A DNA stretch of 64,000 nucleotides from Clostridia bacterium (GCA_017537365.1 JAFYKZ010000026.1:124001-188000); one strand, 5' to 3'. Positions 9,940-19,405 are shown, numbered from the stretch's first letter. Numbers and translations are program-made. Notes: generated by a model not told the origin, from the sequence alone.

Positions 9940-10749
9940 TTAATTGTTTAATTTATTATATGACGCTTCAACAACACTTATAGCGTCGCTTTCGGTTAAA
10001 ATTACAGGCATTTCGGCCTTTTCTAGGTAACATAAATATTCAATATTACCCTCAGGACCTTTAACAGGAGAAAAATCAAGTCCTAAAACCGAAAAACCGT
10101 CTTTGATACTTAAATCTAAAATTTTATTTATAACATCAATATGTACCGATTTTTCTCTAACAACGCCTTTTTTACCAACATTCTCTTTGCCTGCCTCAAA
10201 TTGAGGTTTTATAAGACAAACAGCTCTTCCGTTTTCCTTTAAAAGTTTGCGCAAGGTTGGTAAAATATGCGATAAAGAGATAAAAGATACATCAACCGAT
10301 GCAAAATCCAGCAAATCAGGTACTTGCTCACTTGTTACATATCTGAAATTAGTTCTTTCAAGATTAATAACTCTTTCATCAGTTCTAAGCTTCCAAGCTA
10401 GCTGACCGTATCCAACATCAATAGCATAAACCTTTTTGGCGCCGTTTTGAAGCATACAATCGGTAAATCCTCCGGTTGAAGCACCAATATCGGCGCAAAT
10501 AAATCCGTTTAAATCAAGAGTAAATGACTCAACCGCTTTTTCAAGCTTTAAACCGCCTCGGCTTACATATTTTAAGGTTTCGCCTCTTACTTCAACTGTA
10601 TCATGTTCTTTAACAGTATTCCCTGCTTTATCGGATTTTTGATTATTAACAAAAACAATGCCTGCCATAATAAGCGCTTTTGCTTTTTCTCGACTTTCAC
10701 AAAATCCGTTTTCAACAAGATAAACATCTAATCTTTTCTTTTCTGCCAT
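9940..10749 (-). CDS. tlyA: TlyA-family rRNA 2'-O-methyltransferase
   Basis: 269 residues with an N-terminal S4 domain (RLDVYLVENGFCESREKAK) and an FtsJ/RrmJ-type SAM methyltransferase domain (DIGASTGGFTDCMLQNGAKKV). TlyA proteins methylate the ribose of cytidines in 16S and 23S rRNA; older annotations call them hemolysin A. It sits 18 bases after dxs in the isoprenoid/repair operon. Confidence 0.93.
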   Translation of the reverse strand: MAEKKRLDVYLVENGFCESREKAKALIMAGIVFVNNQKSDKAGNTVKEHDTVEVRGETLKYVSRGGLKLEKAVESFTLDLNGFICADIGASTGGFTDCMLQNGAKKVYAIDVGYGQLAWKLRTDERVINLERTNFRYVTSEQVPDLLDFASVDVSFISLSHILPTLRKLLKENGRAVCLIKPQFEAGKENVGKKGVVREKSVHIDVINKILDLSIKDGFSVLGLDFSPVKGPEGNIEYLCYLEKAEMPVILTESDAISVVEASYNKLNN

Positions 10750-10767
10750 AACTTCTCCAAAATCAAA

Positions 10768-12591
10768 TTAATCGCTAACTGCTTTTAGCATTGCTTCGGC
10801 ATCTAATCCGTATTCTTTTAATGCATCGGTTACCTTATTGGTTGGAACAAACTTGTTTTCAACTGCGTGAATAATAAATTTGCCCTTATATCCGTTTTCT
10901 AAAAGCATAGCTGATAAATGCTCGGCTATACCGCCGCTTTTTTCTGATTCTTCAAAGAAATGCAACTCGCCAAAACCATTCAACTCATCGCATAAAATAT
11001 TCGGCAAAGGATAGATTTTATTGAGTTTTACAATATTTATATCCGTTTTTTCTTTAACCGCTGAAGCTTCTGAAAAAAGTCTGCCATAGGTAATGATAGC
11101 TTTATTAACGTTACCTTTTATAATATCAAAATCGGCTTCCTTATCAAAAGGTAAACAAGTTTTTTCAGCGCCTCTTGGATATCGTATAGCGGTAAATTCG
11201 TTATCTGCTGCCGATAATTTAATTCTATATTCAAGCTCTTCAAATGTTGCAGGTGAATAAATAGAAATATTAGGTATAGAGGTTAAATAAGATACATCTA
11301 AAAGACCTTGATGTGTAATACCGTCCTCACCAACGATACCTGCTCTGTCAACAAGAAGTCTGACAGGTAAATTAGCGGTTGCAACATCGTGAACAATTTG
11401 GTCGTATGCTCTTTGCAAAAACGAAGAATATACAACAAAATAAGGTTTTAAACCGCCTTTTGCAAGACCTGCCGCAAAGGTTACAGCATGAGCCTCTGCA
11501 ATACCAACATCGAAAAATCTCGGCTTATAATCCTTGGCAAAATCTGCAAGACCTGTTCCCTCGGTCATTGCGGCGGTTATAGCGCATATTTTATCGTCTG
11601 CCGCAGCCAAACCGCTAAGAGTTTTACCTGCAATAGCGGAAAAATTATTGTTATTCGAAAGGTCTGCTCCCTCTTCAATGTTAAACGGCGAAACACCGTG
11701 ATAATTCTTAGGACTGGTTTCTGCAAAGGAATAACCCTTACCCTTAGTTGTTACAACATGTATTAAAGAAGGTCTTGTATACCCCTGAGCTATTTTAAAC
11801 AAGGATTCCATAGCAGGAATATTATGACCGTCTACCGGACCTAAATAATTATAACCCAAAGAAGAGAAAATATTTTTGCGGTATACGATTTCTTTAAGTC
11901 CTTCTTTAATTGAGAAAATAATATTATGAAGCCATTTTCCAATTAGCGGAACTTTAAGAAGGAAGCTACTGAAAGCAAACTTAAATTTATGATATTTTGG
12001 TTTGTTTCGCATTTTCGTTAAGCTTCTGGACAACGCGCCCACATTCTTTGAAATAGACATCTTATTATCGTTTAAAACAACAATAAAATTACTTCTTCCG
12101 CTGCCTGCATTATTCAAAGCCTCATAAGCCATACCACCTGTTAAAGCACCGTCTCCAATAACGGCAACCGCGGTCCCATCTTCGCCGGCTATTCGCTTAG
12201 CTTTATAAATACCATAAGCCGCGGAAATAGAACAACTGCTATGACCTGATATAACGGCATCGTGTTCGCTTTCAAACGGATTCATAAATCCTGAAATTCC
12301 GCCTTTGGTTCTTAAAGTATCAAATTCTTTAAATCTGCCGGTTATAAGCTTATGAGTGTAACACTGATGCCCAACATCAAAAATTATAGCATCCTTTGGT
12401 GAAGAAAAAGCTTTATGCAAGGCAACAGTAAGCTCAACGGTGCCAAGGTTTGAAGCTAAATGACCGCCGTTTTTTGAAACAGTATTAATGATGCAGTCTC
12501 TGATTTCCTCGCATAAATTCTGAGTTTGAGCCGAGTCTAATTGTTTTACATCATCAGGAGAATTTATTTTACTTAAAATCGGATAATCCAA
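10768..12591 (-). CDS. dxs: 1-deoxy-D-xylulose-5-phosphate synthase
   Basis: A 607-residue thiamine-diphosphate enzyme that makes DXP from pyruvate and glyceraldehyde 3-phosphate, the first step of the MEP isoprenoid pathway. The ThDP/Mg motif GDGALTGG begins at 146 and ends in NDNKMSIS; the transketolase pyrimidine domain holds VDRAGIVGEDGITHQG. Length is slightly short but complete. It is directly downstream of ispA. Confidence 0.97.
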   Translation of the reverse strand: MDYPILSKINSPDDVKQLDSAQTQNLCEEIRDCIINTVSKNGGHLASNLGTVELTVALHKAFSSPKDAIIFDVGHQCYTHKLITGRFKEFDTLRTKGGISGFMNPFESEHDAVISGHSSCSISAAYGIYKAKRIAGEDGTAVAVIGDGALTGGMAYEALNNAGSGRSNFIVVLNDNKMSISKNVGALSRSLTKMRNKPKYHKFKFAFSSFLLKVPLIGKWLHNIIFSIKEGLKEIVYRKNIFSSLGYNYLGPVDGHNIPAMESLFKIAQGYTRPSLIHVVTTKGKGYSFAETSPKNYHGVSPFNIEEGADLSNNNNFSAIAGKTLSGLAAADDKICAITAAMTEGTGLADFAKDYKPRFFDVGIAEAHAVTFAAGLAKGGLKPYFVVYSSFLQRAYDQIVHDVATANLPVRLLVDRAGIVGEDGITHQGLLDVSYLTSIPNISIYSPATFEELEYRIKLSAADNEFTAIRYPRGAEKTCLPFDKEADFDIIKGNVNKAIITYGRLFSEASAVKEKTDINIVKLNKIYPLPNILCDELNGFGELHFFEESEKSGGIAEHLSAMLLENGYKGKFIIHAVENKFVPTNKVTDALKEYGLDAEAMLKAVSD

Positions 12592-12610
12592 ATTTTACAT
12601 TCCTTTTTAA

Positions 12611-13489
12611 TTATTTGTTTCTATCTAATAAATAGTTGGTTAGTTCATATAAAGTCTCGGTATTGCCGCCAATCTCGTCTAAAGCATCAAGCGCGGCATT
12701 TGAAAGCTCAGCCGCAATAGCAAAAGCCTTATCAAGACCGTAAAGCGAAACGAAGGTTGTTTTGCCGTTTTTTTCGTCGCTACCAATAGGTTTACCTAAG
12801 GTTGCTTCATTAGAAGTAATATCCAATATATCATCAATAATTTGGAAAGCAAGTCCTAAATTGTAACCGTATTTAGTAGCGCTTTTTATGGTTTCCTCAT
12901 CATCTTTACCTGCGGCAATACAGCCAAGAATTGCAGAGGCTATTAAAAGAGCACCTGTTTTTCTCATATACATATTTTGAAGTTCGTTAACATCAGGTGT
13001 GTTTTCTTCAAAAGAAAGGTCTAAAACCTGACCGCCTATCATACCGTGAAGTCCCGCATTAGAAGCTAAAATACTAACTGCCTTTAAAGCAATTTCAGGT
13101 CTTACATTTGCATTAGAAGCTATGAAAAAAGCCTCAGTGAGCAGAGTATCGCCTGCAAGCAAAGCAATATCTTCACCATATTTTTTATGGCAAGAAGGCT
13201 TTCCTCTTCTCATATCATCATTATCCATGCAAGGTAAATCATCATGGATTAGAGAATATGTATGAATCATTTCAATAGCAATAGCAAAATCAATAGCGGA
13301 ATTCATATCACCGCCGCAGAGCTTACAAAATTCAAAAACCAAAGCAGGTCTTATTCTTTTGCCGCCAAGCATTAAGCTATACCTAGACGCTTCTAAAACC
13401 TTATTATATTCAACATCCAATTCAGGATATATTTCATTAATTCGGTCTTCTAAAAGTGTATTATATTCTAATAGTTTTTGCTCAATCAC
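12611..13489 (-). CDS. ispA: Farnesyl/geranylgeranyl diphosphate synthase
   Basis: A 292-residue trans-isoprenyl diphosphate synthase. The first Asp-rich motif is DDLPCMD at 83-89 and the second is DDILD in FQIIDDILDIT. It extends allylic diphosphates with IPP and uses the product of the pathway fed by the downstream dxs. Its start overlaps the end of xseB by 8 bases. Chain length cannot be set with certainty from sequence. Confidence 0.95.
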   Translation of the reverse strand: MIEQKLLEYNTLLEDRINEIYPELDVEYNKVLEASRYSLMLGGKRIRPALVFEFCKLCGGDMNSAIDFAIAIEMIHTYSLIHDDLPCMDNDDMRRGKPSCHKKYGEDIALLAGDTLLTEAFFIASNANVRPEIALKAVSILASNAGLHGMIGGQVLDLSFEENTPDVNELQNMYMRKTGALLIASAILGCIAAGKDDEETIKSATKYGYNLGLAFQIIDDILDITSNEATLGKPIGSDEKNGKTTFVSLYGLDKAFAIAAELSNAALDALDEIGGNTETLYELTNYLLDRNK

Positions 13490-13697
13490 CGTTATTTTCC
13501 TCTCTTTCGGCCTGAGTTAATGTTATGATTTTCTTTTCAGCCTTTTCTAAAGCTTTTTTGCAATCATTTGTATATTTCATACCTTGCTCAAAAAGAGCGA
13601 TAGATTCTTCCAAAGAACATTCGCCATTTTCAAGCTTATCAATAATTATTTCTAATTCATTAAGAGATTTTTCAAAATCAATCGTTTGGCTTGACAT
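13482..13697 (-). CDS. xseB: Exodeoxyribonuclease VII small subunit
   Basis: 71 residues, all helical, with the family core SLNELEIIIDKLENGECSLEESIALFEQGMKY. It partners XseA to degrade single-stranded DNA. It begins one base after the xseA stop codon and overlaps ispA. Confidence 0.95.
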   Translation of the reverse strand: MSSQTIDFEKSLNELEIIIDKLENGECSLEESIALFEQGMKYTNDCKKALEKAEKKIITLTQAEREENNGD

Positions 13698-13698
13698 A

Positions 13699-14910
13699 TT
13701 AGTTCTCCTTGAAAATTTCAGTTATAGTAGCATTTGCTTTACCATCCGAAAAGGTTAATTCTAATTTATCTCCAACATTTAAGTATTTAACGCTATTTAC
13801 TGTTTTACCTTGCTTTTGAGTAACAGTAAATCCTCGCGCCATAACCTTTAAAGGACTCAAATTATCCAATCTTTCTGCAAGAGATAAAGTTTTTAATTTT
13901 AAATTATTAACCTTTAAATTTGCGTTGCGTTTTAAAGCTTCTTCAAAACGGTCTAACTGAATATATCGTTTATTAATAAAAAAGTCTTGCGGATTTTTAA
14001 AGGCTTGCGAATTTAAAACCACTTCAAGCTTTGTTTTATTAAGAGCATATTTAGCTATTAACGAATTTGATAAAGAGGTTTTATAATTTTCCAATCGATT
14101 TGAAATATCGGTTTTATCAGCAACCGCAAGCTCTGCCGCCGCCGACGGAGTTGGTGCTCTTAAATCGGCAACAAAATCGCATATTGTGAAATCGGTTTCG
14201 TGCCCCACCGCAGAAATAACAGGCACGGGAGATTCATAAATTTTTCGAGCTAGTATTTCACTGTTAAAAGCCCATAAATCTTCTTTTGAGCCACCGCCTC
14301 TGCCAATAATTATAACATCTGCTCTGTTCAGATTATAAAGTCTTTCAAGAGCATCCATCATTTCGGGAACAGCATTTTCGCCTTGAACTGAAACAGGACA
14401 TAAAATTATCTCTGCTAAATCCCATCTACGAGATAAAATATTCAAAATATCCTGAACGGCTGCACCCGTATCTGAAGTTACAACCGCGATGCATTTAGGG
14501 AATTTAGGCAAAGGTCGTTTGTTATCAGCGTTAAACAAACCCTCGGCTTCAAGCTTAGCTTTGGTTTGCTCAAACTGCATTGCTATATCACCAATGCCAG
14601 AGGGATAAGCTTCTTCGCAGTAAAACTGATATTGGCCGTCTTTTTCGTAAACCGAAACTCTGCCTCTTAAAATCACCTGCATACCGTCTTGAAACTCAAA
14701 TTTGAGACGAGAGGCATTTGTTCTGAACATAACGCATCTGATAGAAGCATCATTATCTTTTAAAGTGAAATAAAAATGACCGCTTGCATAATGATTTTTA
14801 AAATTTGATATTTCGCCTTGAACTAAAACACTTGCAAGCCTAGGGTCGCCCTCTAAAAGCGAACGAACATATAGATTTAACTGTTTAACCGTTAATGCAG
14901 ATAAATTCAT
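13699..14910 (-). CDS. xseA: Exodeoxyribonuclease VII large subunit
   Basis: A 403-residue catalytic subunit of ExoVII. It has an N-terminal OB-fold (VLVQGEISNFKNHYASGHFYF), the conserved catalytic region with VVTSDTGAAVQD, IIGRGGGSKEDLWAFN, PVISAVGHETDFT and RAPTPSAAAEL, then a coiled-coil C-terminal half. It lies 3 bases after nusB. Confidence 0.97.
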   Translation of the reverse strand: MNLSALTVKQLNLYVRSLLEGDPRLASVLVQGEISNFKNHYASGHFYFTLKDNDASIRCVMFRTNASRLKFEFQDGMQVILRGRVSVYEKDGQYQFYCEEAYPSGIGDIAMQFEQTKAKLEAEGLFNADNKRPLPKFPKCIAVVTSDTGAAVQDILNILSRRWDLAEIILCPVSVQGENAVPEMMDALERLYNLNRADVIIIGRGGGSKEDLWAFNSEILARKIYESPVPVISAVGHETDFTICDFVADLRAPTPSAAAELAVADKTDISNRLENYKTSLSNSLIAKYALNKTKLEVVLNSQAFKNPQDFFINKRYIQLDRFEEALKRNANLKVNNLKLKTLSLAERLDNLSPLKVMARGFTVTQKQGKTVNSVKYLNVGDKLELTFSDGKANATITEIFKEN

Positions 14911-14913
14911 AGT

Positions 14914-15306
14914 TTAAGAATTTTTAATAACGGTTGAAAGCAAACCGTTAACAAAAGCAGAATCTTCTTTTGTTGCATATTTTTTGCAAAGCTCAACCGC
15001 TTCATTAACCGAAACTGATGCAGGAATACCTTCACAATATTTGATTTCAAAAATTGCAAGTCTTAAAACCGATAAAGCGGTTTTAGAAATTCTTCCAATT
15101 TTCCAACCAACTGCGTTTTCGGAAATAATACCGTCAATCTCTTCGATGTTTTCAAAAATCCCAAAGAAAACTCTTTCTATGTATTCATCGGGCTCTAAAT
15201 CGCGTACTTCTTTGGCAATTTCAAATATTTCCGCAACATCATCGCTTGAAAAAGCTTTTTCAAAGGTTAAAATAAAAGCTTCTTCGCGTGCCATTTTTCG
15301 TGTCAT
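14914..15306 (-). CDS. nusB: Transcription antitermination factor NusB
   Basis: 130 residues from the ATG at 15306, chosen because AAGGAG precedes it by 7 bases. The longer frame only adds a leucine/isoleucine-rich untranslated leader. The all-helical fold carries MAREEAFILTFEKAF at the N terminus and PASVSVNEAVELCKKYATKEDSAFVNGLLS at the C terminus, split here by family-typical spacing. It binds boxA with S10 during rRNA transcription. It is the first gene of the operon that ends at tyrS. Confidence 0.94.
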   Translation of the reverse strand: MTRKMAREEAFILTFEKAFSSDDVAEIFEIAKEVRDLEPDEYIERVFFGIFENIEEIDGIISENAVGWKIGRISKTALSVLRLAIFEIKYCEGIPASVSVNEAVELCKKYATKEDSAFVNGLLSTVIKNS

Positions 15307-15364
15307 ACAAATCTCCTTCAAATCGAAAAAATTGAAATCTATATTAATATAGATATATAATATT

Positions 15365-15392
15365 ATTATATACAAAATATGCATTTTTTCAA
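15365..15392 (-). promoter_or_regulatory. Promoter of the nusB-to-tyrS operon
   Basis: On the minus strand TTGAAA (15387-15392), a 16-base spacer and TATAAT (15365-15370) lie about 60 bases before the nusB ATG. The leader after it is very AT-rich. Confidence 0.7.
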
Positions 15393-15458
15393 GCATAAAC
15401 TGCATATTTTTTAAATTTTTATTTTAGATTTCCAATATTTGAAAACCAAAGATAATAT

Positions 15459-15487
15459 TTGACTTAGAAATAAAAAAATGATATATT
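15459..15487 (+). promoter_or_regulatory. Promoter of the cohesin-like surface protein
   Basis: TTGACT (15459-15464), a 17-base spacer and TATATT (15482-15487) lie about 30 bases before the GTG start at 15519. It is divergent from the nusB promoter. Confidence 0.72.
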
Positions 15488-15518
15488 AATTTATATAATA
15501 AATTTTAGGAGATTTACT

Positions 15519-16598
15519 GTGTTTAAAAATATTTTTAAATCAATATTTTGCGTTCTTTTGGTTGCTTTAATTGCTGTTTTAATATCTGTACCCTGTTTTG
15601 CTGCCGAAAAGGTAATCGTTGAACAAGGTGTTATAACTATCGGGAGAGTTAGCGGTAACACCGGTGATACCGTTATTGTTCCGATAACCATCGAAGAAAA
15701 CCCAGGTATCATGGCAATTACAATTTCTATTACATACGATTCCTCTGCTTTGCAATTAATCGAGGATTTACCTGGTAATGTTATATATTCACACGAAATT
15801 CAGGACCATCCCTCTAAAAATCTTATCCGACTTGTTACCCTTGAAAGCTTAGACCGAAAAAATAACGGTACGCTTATAAGCTTAAAGTTTAAAATTAAGC
15901 CCAAAACTAAGGTAGGTCTCACCGAAATAAGCATTAAATACAGTTCGGGCGATTTTTGTAATTGGAAACTCCACCGAATTATGCCTAAAATCATATCAGG
16001 CGGTGTTGATGTTGGTTTAAGCGAGGATAATTGTCCTCATAAAAATTATTCTAACTGGACTGTTGCGGCAATTCCCACCTGCACTGACGGAGGTTACGAC
16101 AATAGAATTTGCAACGATTGCGGTCATGTTGAACTTAGAAATAACTCCCCTATCGGTCATGAATTTTCAAAGGATTTCACCATTGATAAAGCGGCAACTA
16201 AGGACGAAAGCGGTTTGATGTCTAGACATTGTATCAGATGCGCAGAATTCACAGACCAAATAAGTTACACCCTTAAAGATTCTACCGACGGAAATATTAA
16301 AAACGAATTTGGCAATGTTGCTGCGCCAAACGATTATGTCAATAATTTAGTTGCGGAACAAATTGAGCCTGAAACTTCTGAGACTGCAAGCTCTGGTTCA
16401 AAAGAAAATAATAGCTCTAAGATTGAAGTCTCTGAGCCTGATAATTCTAACTCTCAAACCGAAAGCAATGAACCTTCATTAGAAAAAGAAAAAATAACTG
16501 TTAAGGATAAAATTCTAGAATCATTCCCAAAAGGAAAAATCATATTAATTGTTTTTATAATTGCAATTATAATTTTAATAATTTCTTTGTTAATTTAA
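15519..16598 (+). CDS. Cell-surface cohesin-domain protein with C-terminal membrane anchor
   Basis: 359 residues. A signal peptide (1-28) is followed by a cohesin-like beta-sandwich (about 31-165: IGRVSGNTGDTVIVPITIEE, ITYDSSALQLIED, GTLISLKFKIKPK). Next is a Cys/His-rich segment with two CxxC pairs (RICNDCGH, RHCIRCAE; about 168-255), a Ser/Glu-rich spacer, and one hydrophobic C-terminal helix (about 337-358). It should be held on the outside of the membrane and could receive dockerin proteins such as the wall hydrolase at 114-1904. The GTG start follows AGGAG. Cohesin is assigned from the pattern; binding specificity is unknown. Confidence 0.75.
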   Translation: MFKNIFKSIFCVLLVALIAVLISVPCFAAEKVIVEQGVITIGRVSGNTGDTVIVPITIEENPGIMAITISITYDSSALQLIEDLPGNVIYSHEIQDHPSKNLIRLVTLESLDRKNNGTLISLKFKIKPKTKVGLTEISIKYSSGDFCNWKLHRIMPKIISGGVDVGLSEDNCPHKNYSNWTVAAIPTCTDGGYDNRICNDCGHVELRNNSPIGHEFSKDFTIDKAATKDESGLMSRHCIRCAEFTDQISYTLKDSTDGNIKNEFGNVAAPNDYVNNLVAEQIEPETSETASSGSKENNSSKIEVSEPDNSNSQTESNEPSLEKEKITVKDKILESFPKGKIILIVFIIAIIILIISLLI

Positions 16599-16602
16599 AA
16601 AT

Positions 16603-16627
16603 AAGGGTAGCAAATTTTGCTACCCTT
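16603..16627. terminator. Bidirectional terminator between convergent genes
   Basis: AAGGGTAGCAAA and TTTGCTACCCTT form a long stem with a minimal loop between the convergent stops at 16598 and 16634. Confidence 0.82.
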
Positions 16628-16633
16628 TAAATT

Positions 16634-17758
16634 TTATTTATTTTTAAAATACATAAATAATTGGCATTTTATCATACCGTTATAAAGCTTTCTGCGTTTA
16701 TCAGCAACACAACCGAAATGCTTTTCAAACTCATCATGAGGACTGATAATATAATATTTTTGACCGTCGCCCCTAACAAAACGTTCGCCCATAATTTTAT
16801 ATAGATTTTCAGCAGCCTTAACATCTAATAATCGTTCGCCGTAAGGCGGATTAGTTATGGTTAAGCATCTTTCTTTGGGAGCTGAAAAATCCTTAATATC
16901 TCCAATAGAGGCTTTAACATATTTTTCAACTCCAGCTTTTTTAGCGTTGGCCATTGTAAGCTCAACACAAGTGGGGTCTATATCAAAACCTTGCGCTCTA
17001 AAATCAATGTTATGACGAATCAAATCCTGAGCGCGAGTTCTCTCTTCACGCCAAATTTTATCATTTAAGAAACCAAATCTTTCGGCTGCAAAATATCTTC
17101 GAAGACCAGGCGCTATATTAGTAGCCATTAAAGCGGATTCTATAAGCAAAGTACCACTGCCGCAAAATGGGTCAAAAATTTGAGTATCGGGATATATTCT
17201 TGCAAGGTCGCACATTGCAGCGCCTAATGTTTCTTTCAAAGGAGCATCGTTTGAATTTCTTCTGTATCCCCTCTTGTGAAGTCCGTCTCCAGAGGTATCA
17301 ATCATCATAGTAACCCTGTTTTTATGGATTGAAAAACGAATTTTATATTCAGGTCCCGTTTCTGCAAAAATATTTATTTTATATTTTAATTTTAATCTTT
17401 CAACAATAGCTTTTTTAATGATAGACTGGCAATCGGGAATACTGAAAAGCTGAGAATTTATGCTCCAACCGTTAACAGGAAAAGCATCATCGAGGCCGAT
17501 AAAATTTTCCCAAGGCAAAGCTTTAACGCTATCAAATAATTCTGTAAATGTTACTGCTTCAAATTCACCAACATTTATGAGGATTCTTTCGGCATAGCGA
17601 GAACAAATATTGGCTCTTGCAAGCATATTTTCTTCACCTGATAACAAAACTCGACCGTTTTCCGTAACAATATCTTCAAATCCCATTCTTCGAAATTCAT
17701 CAGCGGCAATGCTTTCAATTCCAAAAAGACACGGGGCAACCAAATTAATTTTACTCAT
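16634..17758 (-). CDS. THUMP-domain 23S rRNA guanine-N2 methyltransferase (RlmL/YpsC-like)
   Basis: 374 residues from the ATG at 17758, which has AGAGG 8 bases upstream; the longer frame adds 15 residues without support. The N-terminal THUMP-type RNA-binding region is followed by a Rossmann methyltransferase with DPFCGSGTLLIESAL and the catalytic NPPYGERL motif. Such enzymes methylate G2445 of 23S rRNA. It stands alone between a terminator and the yabR end of the next operon. Confidence 0.92.
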   Translation of the reverse strand: MSKINLVAPCLFGIESIAADEFRRMGFEDIVTENGRVLLSGEENMLARANICSRYAERILINVGEFEAVTFTELFDSVKALPWENFIGLDDAFPVNGWSINSQLFSIPDCQSIIKKAIVERLKLKYKINIFAETGPEYKIRFSIHKNRVTMMIDTSGDGLHKRGYRRNSNDAPLKETLGAAMCDLARIYPDTQIFDPFCGSGTLLIESALMATNIAPGLRRYFAAERFGFLNDKIWREERTRAQDLIRHNIDFRAQGFDIDPTCVELTMANAKKAGVEKYVKASIGDIKDFSAPKERCLTITNPPYGERLLDVKAAENLYKIMGERFVRGDGQKYYIISPHDEFEKHFGCVADKRRKLYNGMIKCQLFMYFKNK

Positions 17759-17823
17759 TTTTAAACCTCTCAAATTATTCAAAAACAAAGGGCGATAACG
17801 CATTAAGCGAAACCGCCCTGATT

Positions 17824-18279
17824 TTATTTCATAGCTCCGCGTTTTGAACGCTTAACTTCGGGATTTTTGCGTTTTAAATCTGAAAATTTTTCATCGCTTG
17901 TTTGTTTAAAACGGTTCATCATTTCTTCAAAGCTTGCAGGCTCGGGTTTTCTGGGAGTCCAAGTATAAGAACCGTCCGGCTTTGAGGGCGCAGATTGCGG
18001 CTTTTCTCTGCGAGGCTGACGCTTTGGCTTTTCCTCAATTTCATTTTCGAGAGCGCGCCTGATACTTAAAGAAATTTTACCGTCATCCGATATAGTTAAA
18101 ACTTTCATTTTAACTATATCATTGATTTTAACATGTTCTTTAATATCATTAACATAAGAACGAGCTACCTCAGAAATATGTACCAAACCGGATTTGCCAT
18201 CACCTAAATCCACAAAAACTCCGAAATTGGTTATACCTGTTATTTTACCTTCAACAATTTGTCCAACAGTAAGCTGCAT
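17824..18279 (-). CDS. yabR: S1 RNA-binding domain protein (YabR-like)
   Basis: 151 residues: one S1 domain (about 1-75: GQIVEGKITGITNFGVFVDL, GLVHISEVA, KISLSIRRA) and a basic, Pro-rich, disordered tail (KPKRQPRREKPQ). It occupies the place of B. subtilis yabR directly after divIC. Such single-S1 proteins associate with RNA or ribosomes; the precise role is not settled. Confidence 0.85.
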   Translation of the reverse strand: MQLTVGQIVEGKITGITNFGVFVDLGDGKSGLVHISEVARSYVNDIKEHVKINDIVKMKVLTISDDGKISLSIRRALENEIEEKPKRQPRREKPQSAPSKPDGSYTWTPRKPEPASFEEMMNRFKQTSDEKFSDLKRKNPEVKRSKRGAMK

Positions 18280-18317
18280 AAAAAAATGAAATCCCCCTAA
18301 AATTCCTTATACAAATT

Positions 18318-18620
18318 TTAATTACCTGAAATATCTTCGAAGATTTGCTCATCAGGATAAATATAACCAAGACGCTCACGCGCGGCTTTTTCGATAATTT
18401 TATTGTTATCGCCTTCAAGCAAAGAACGAAGCTCGTTAATTTCAGTAATCATTTGGGTTTCCTGCTCTTTTAAAGCTTTAAGCTCTGCTCTGCTTTCATT
18501 AAGTTTTCCTAATAACGAGCCTAATGTTACAATCATATAAACACAAACACCCAAAACAAAAACACGCACTATAATACTGCGCTGTTTTTTTGGTTTACGC
18601 TTAACAGGTTTTCCTGACAT
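18318..18620 (-). CDS. divIC: Septum formation initiator DivIC/FtsB
   Basis: 100 residues: a basic cytoplasmic N terminus (GKPVKRKPKKQRS), one membrane helix (about 19-40), an extracytoplasmic coiled coil (about 42-75) and the family-typical ARERLGYIYPDEQIF end. It takes part in the FtsL-DivIB-DivIC complex of the divisome. The gene order yabQ-divIC-yabR matches B. subtilis. Confidence 0.92.
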   Translation of the reverse strand: MSGKPVKRKPKKQRSIIVRVFVLGVCVYMIVTLGSLLGKLNESRAELKALKEQETQMITEINELRSLLEGDNNKIIEKAARERLGYIYPDEQIFEDISGN

Positions 18621-18673
18621 AACATCAAATCCCCAAAATAATATAAATTATCTTAAATAGTATACAACAAACT

Positions 18674-19132
18674 TTACTTCTTTTTCAAGACTTTTTTCCA
18701 ATAAATTCTCGTTTTTTTAAAAAAAGATATAAAAAAATCAGATATTTTATCAAAAAATGCAAAAAAGCTATCAAACATTCGATAAAGAAACGAATTTAAG
18801 CGAGTGAAATTTAAAAAAATCAATTTAAAAAACAAAATTAGAAGTTTAAAAATTAAAACTGAAAGAGTTCCTCTATAAATTATAAACCCAAATATAATAG
18901 CAATAAAAACAAATGCTCTGATTTCACCGTTTGTTAAGCTTAAAAAATAAGAAAAAATTATTGGTGATATAATTAAAAAATAGGAAAAATCCTGAATAAA
19001 TACTGAAAAAGTGCCGAAATTTTTCGCTTTTCTGACAGCACGCCAAAAATCATATAAAAAACCTAAAAAAGAGCCTAGAAATAACCCTCTGAAAAAGGAT
19101 AAAACTTGAAAAGAATTACTGATTTCCCACAT
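18674..19132 (-). CDS. yabQ: Spore cortex biosynthesis protein YabQ
   Basis: 152 residues, strongly hydrophobic, with about four membrane helices and the family start QVLSFFRGLFLGSFLGFLYD followed by FWRAVRK. YabQ locates to the forespore membrane and is needed for cortex formation in B. subtilis. Its ATG is 3 bases after the yabP stop codon. This is direct support for a sporulating host. Confidence 0.9.
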   Translation of the reverse strand: MWEISNSFQVLSFFRGLFLGSFLGFLYDFWRAVRKAKNFGTFSVFIQDFSYFLIISPIIFSYFLSLTNGEIRAFVFIAIIFGFIIYRGTLSVLIFKLLILFFKLIFLNFTRLNSFLYRMFDSFFAFFDKISDFFISFFKKTRIYWKKVLKKK

Positions 19133-19135
19133 AGG

Positions 19136-19405
19136 CTATCTGAAAATTCGGGATAAAAATCCCCCACTGTTTTCTTCGGCAGTATAAATTAATGCTGATA
19201 TTTTTCCTTCGCCTGAAAGGTCTCCGCTTTCTGCATCAAAATTTATAATGTGAAGCCCAATGCCTTTAATTGCAAGCTTTCCGCAAGAGGTATCTAGCAT
19301 AATGGTTTCATCGTCAAATGAAATTACTTGTTTTATACCCGTAAGGGTAATTTTTTTGCGATTTTCGGTTATTATACTATGATTTTTATTAAAAGCTTCT
19401 TCCAA
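19136..19405 (-). CDS. yabP: Sporulation protein YabP
   Basis: About 89 residues from a TTG at 19405, which follows GGAG by 8 bases; a GTG at 19414 is also open but lies only one base after that site. The YabP fold shows in ITLTGIKQVISFDDETIMLDTSCGKL and GIGLHIINFDAESGDLSGEGKI. YabP is made in the mother cell and acts with YabQ in spore envelope formation. Adjacent to yabQ and rqcP, as in other Firmicutes. Confidence 0.9.
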   Translation of the reverse strand: MEEAFNKNHSIITENRKKITLTGIKQVISFDDETIMLDTSCGKLAIKGIGLHIINFDAESGDLSGEGKISALIYTAEENSGGFLSRIFR

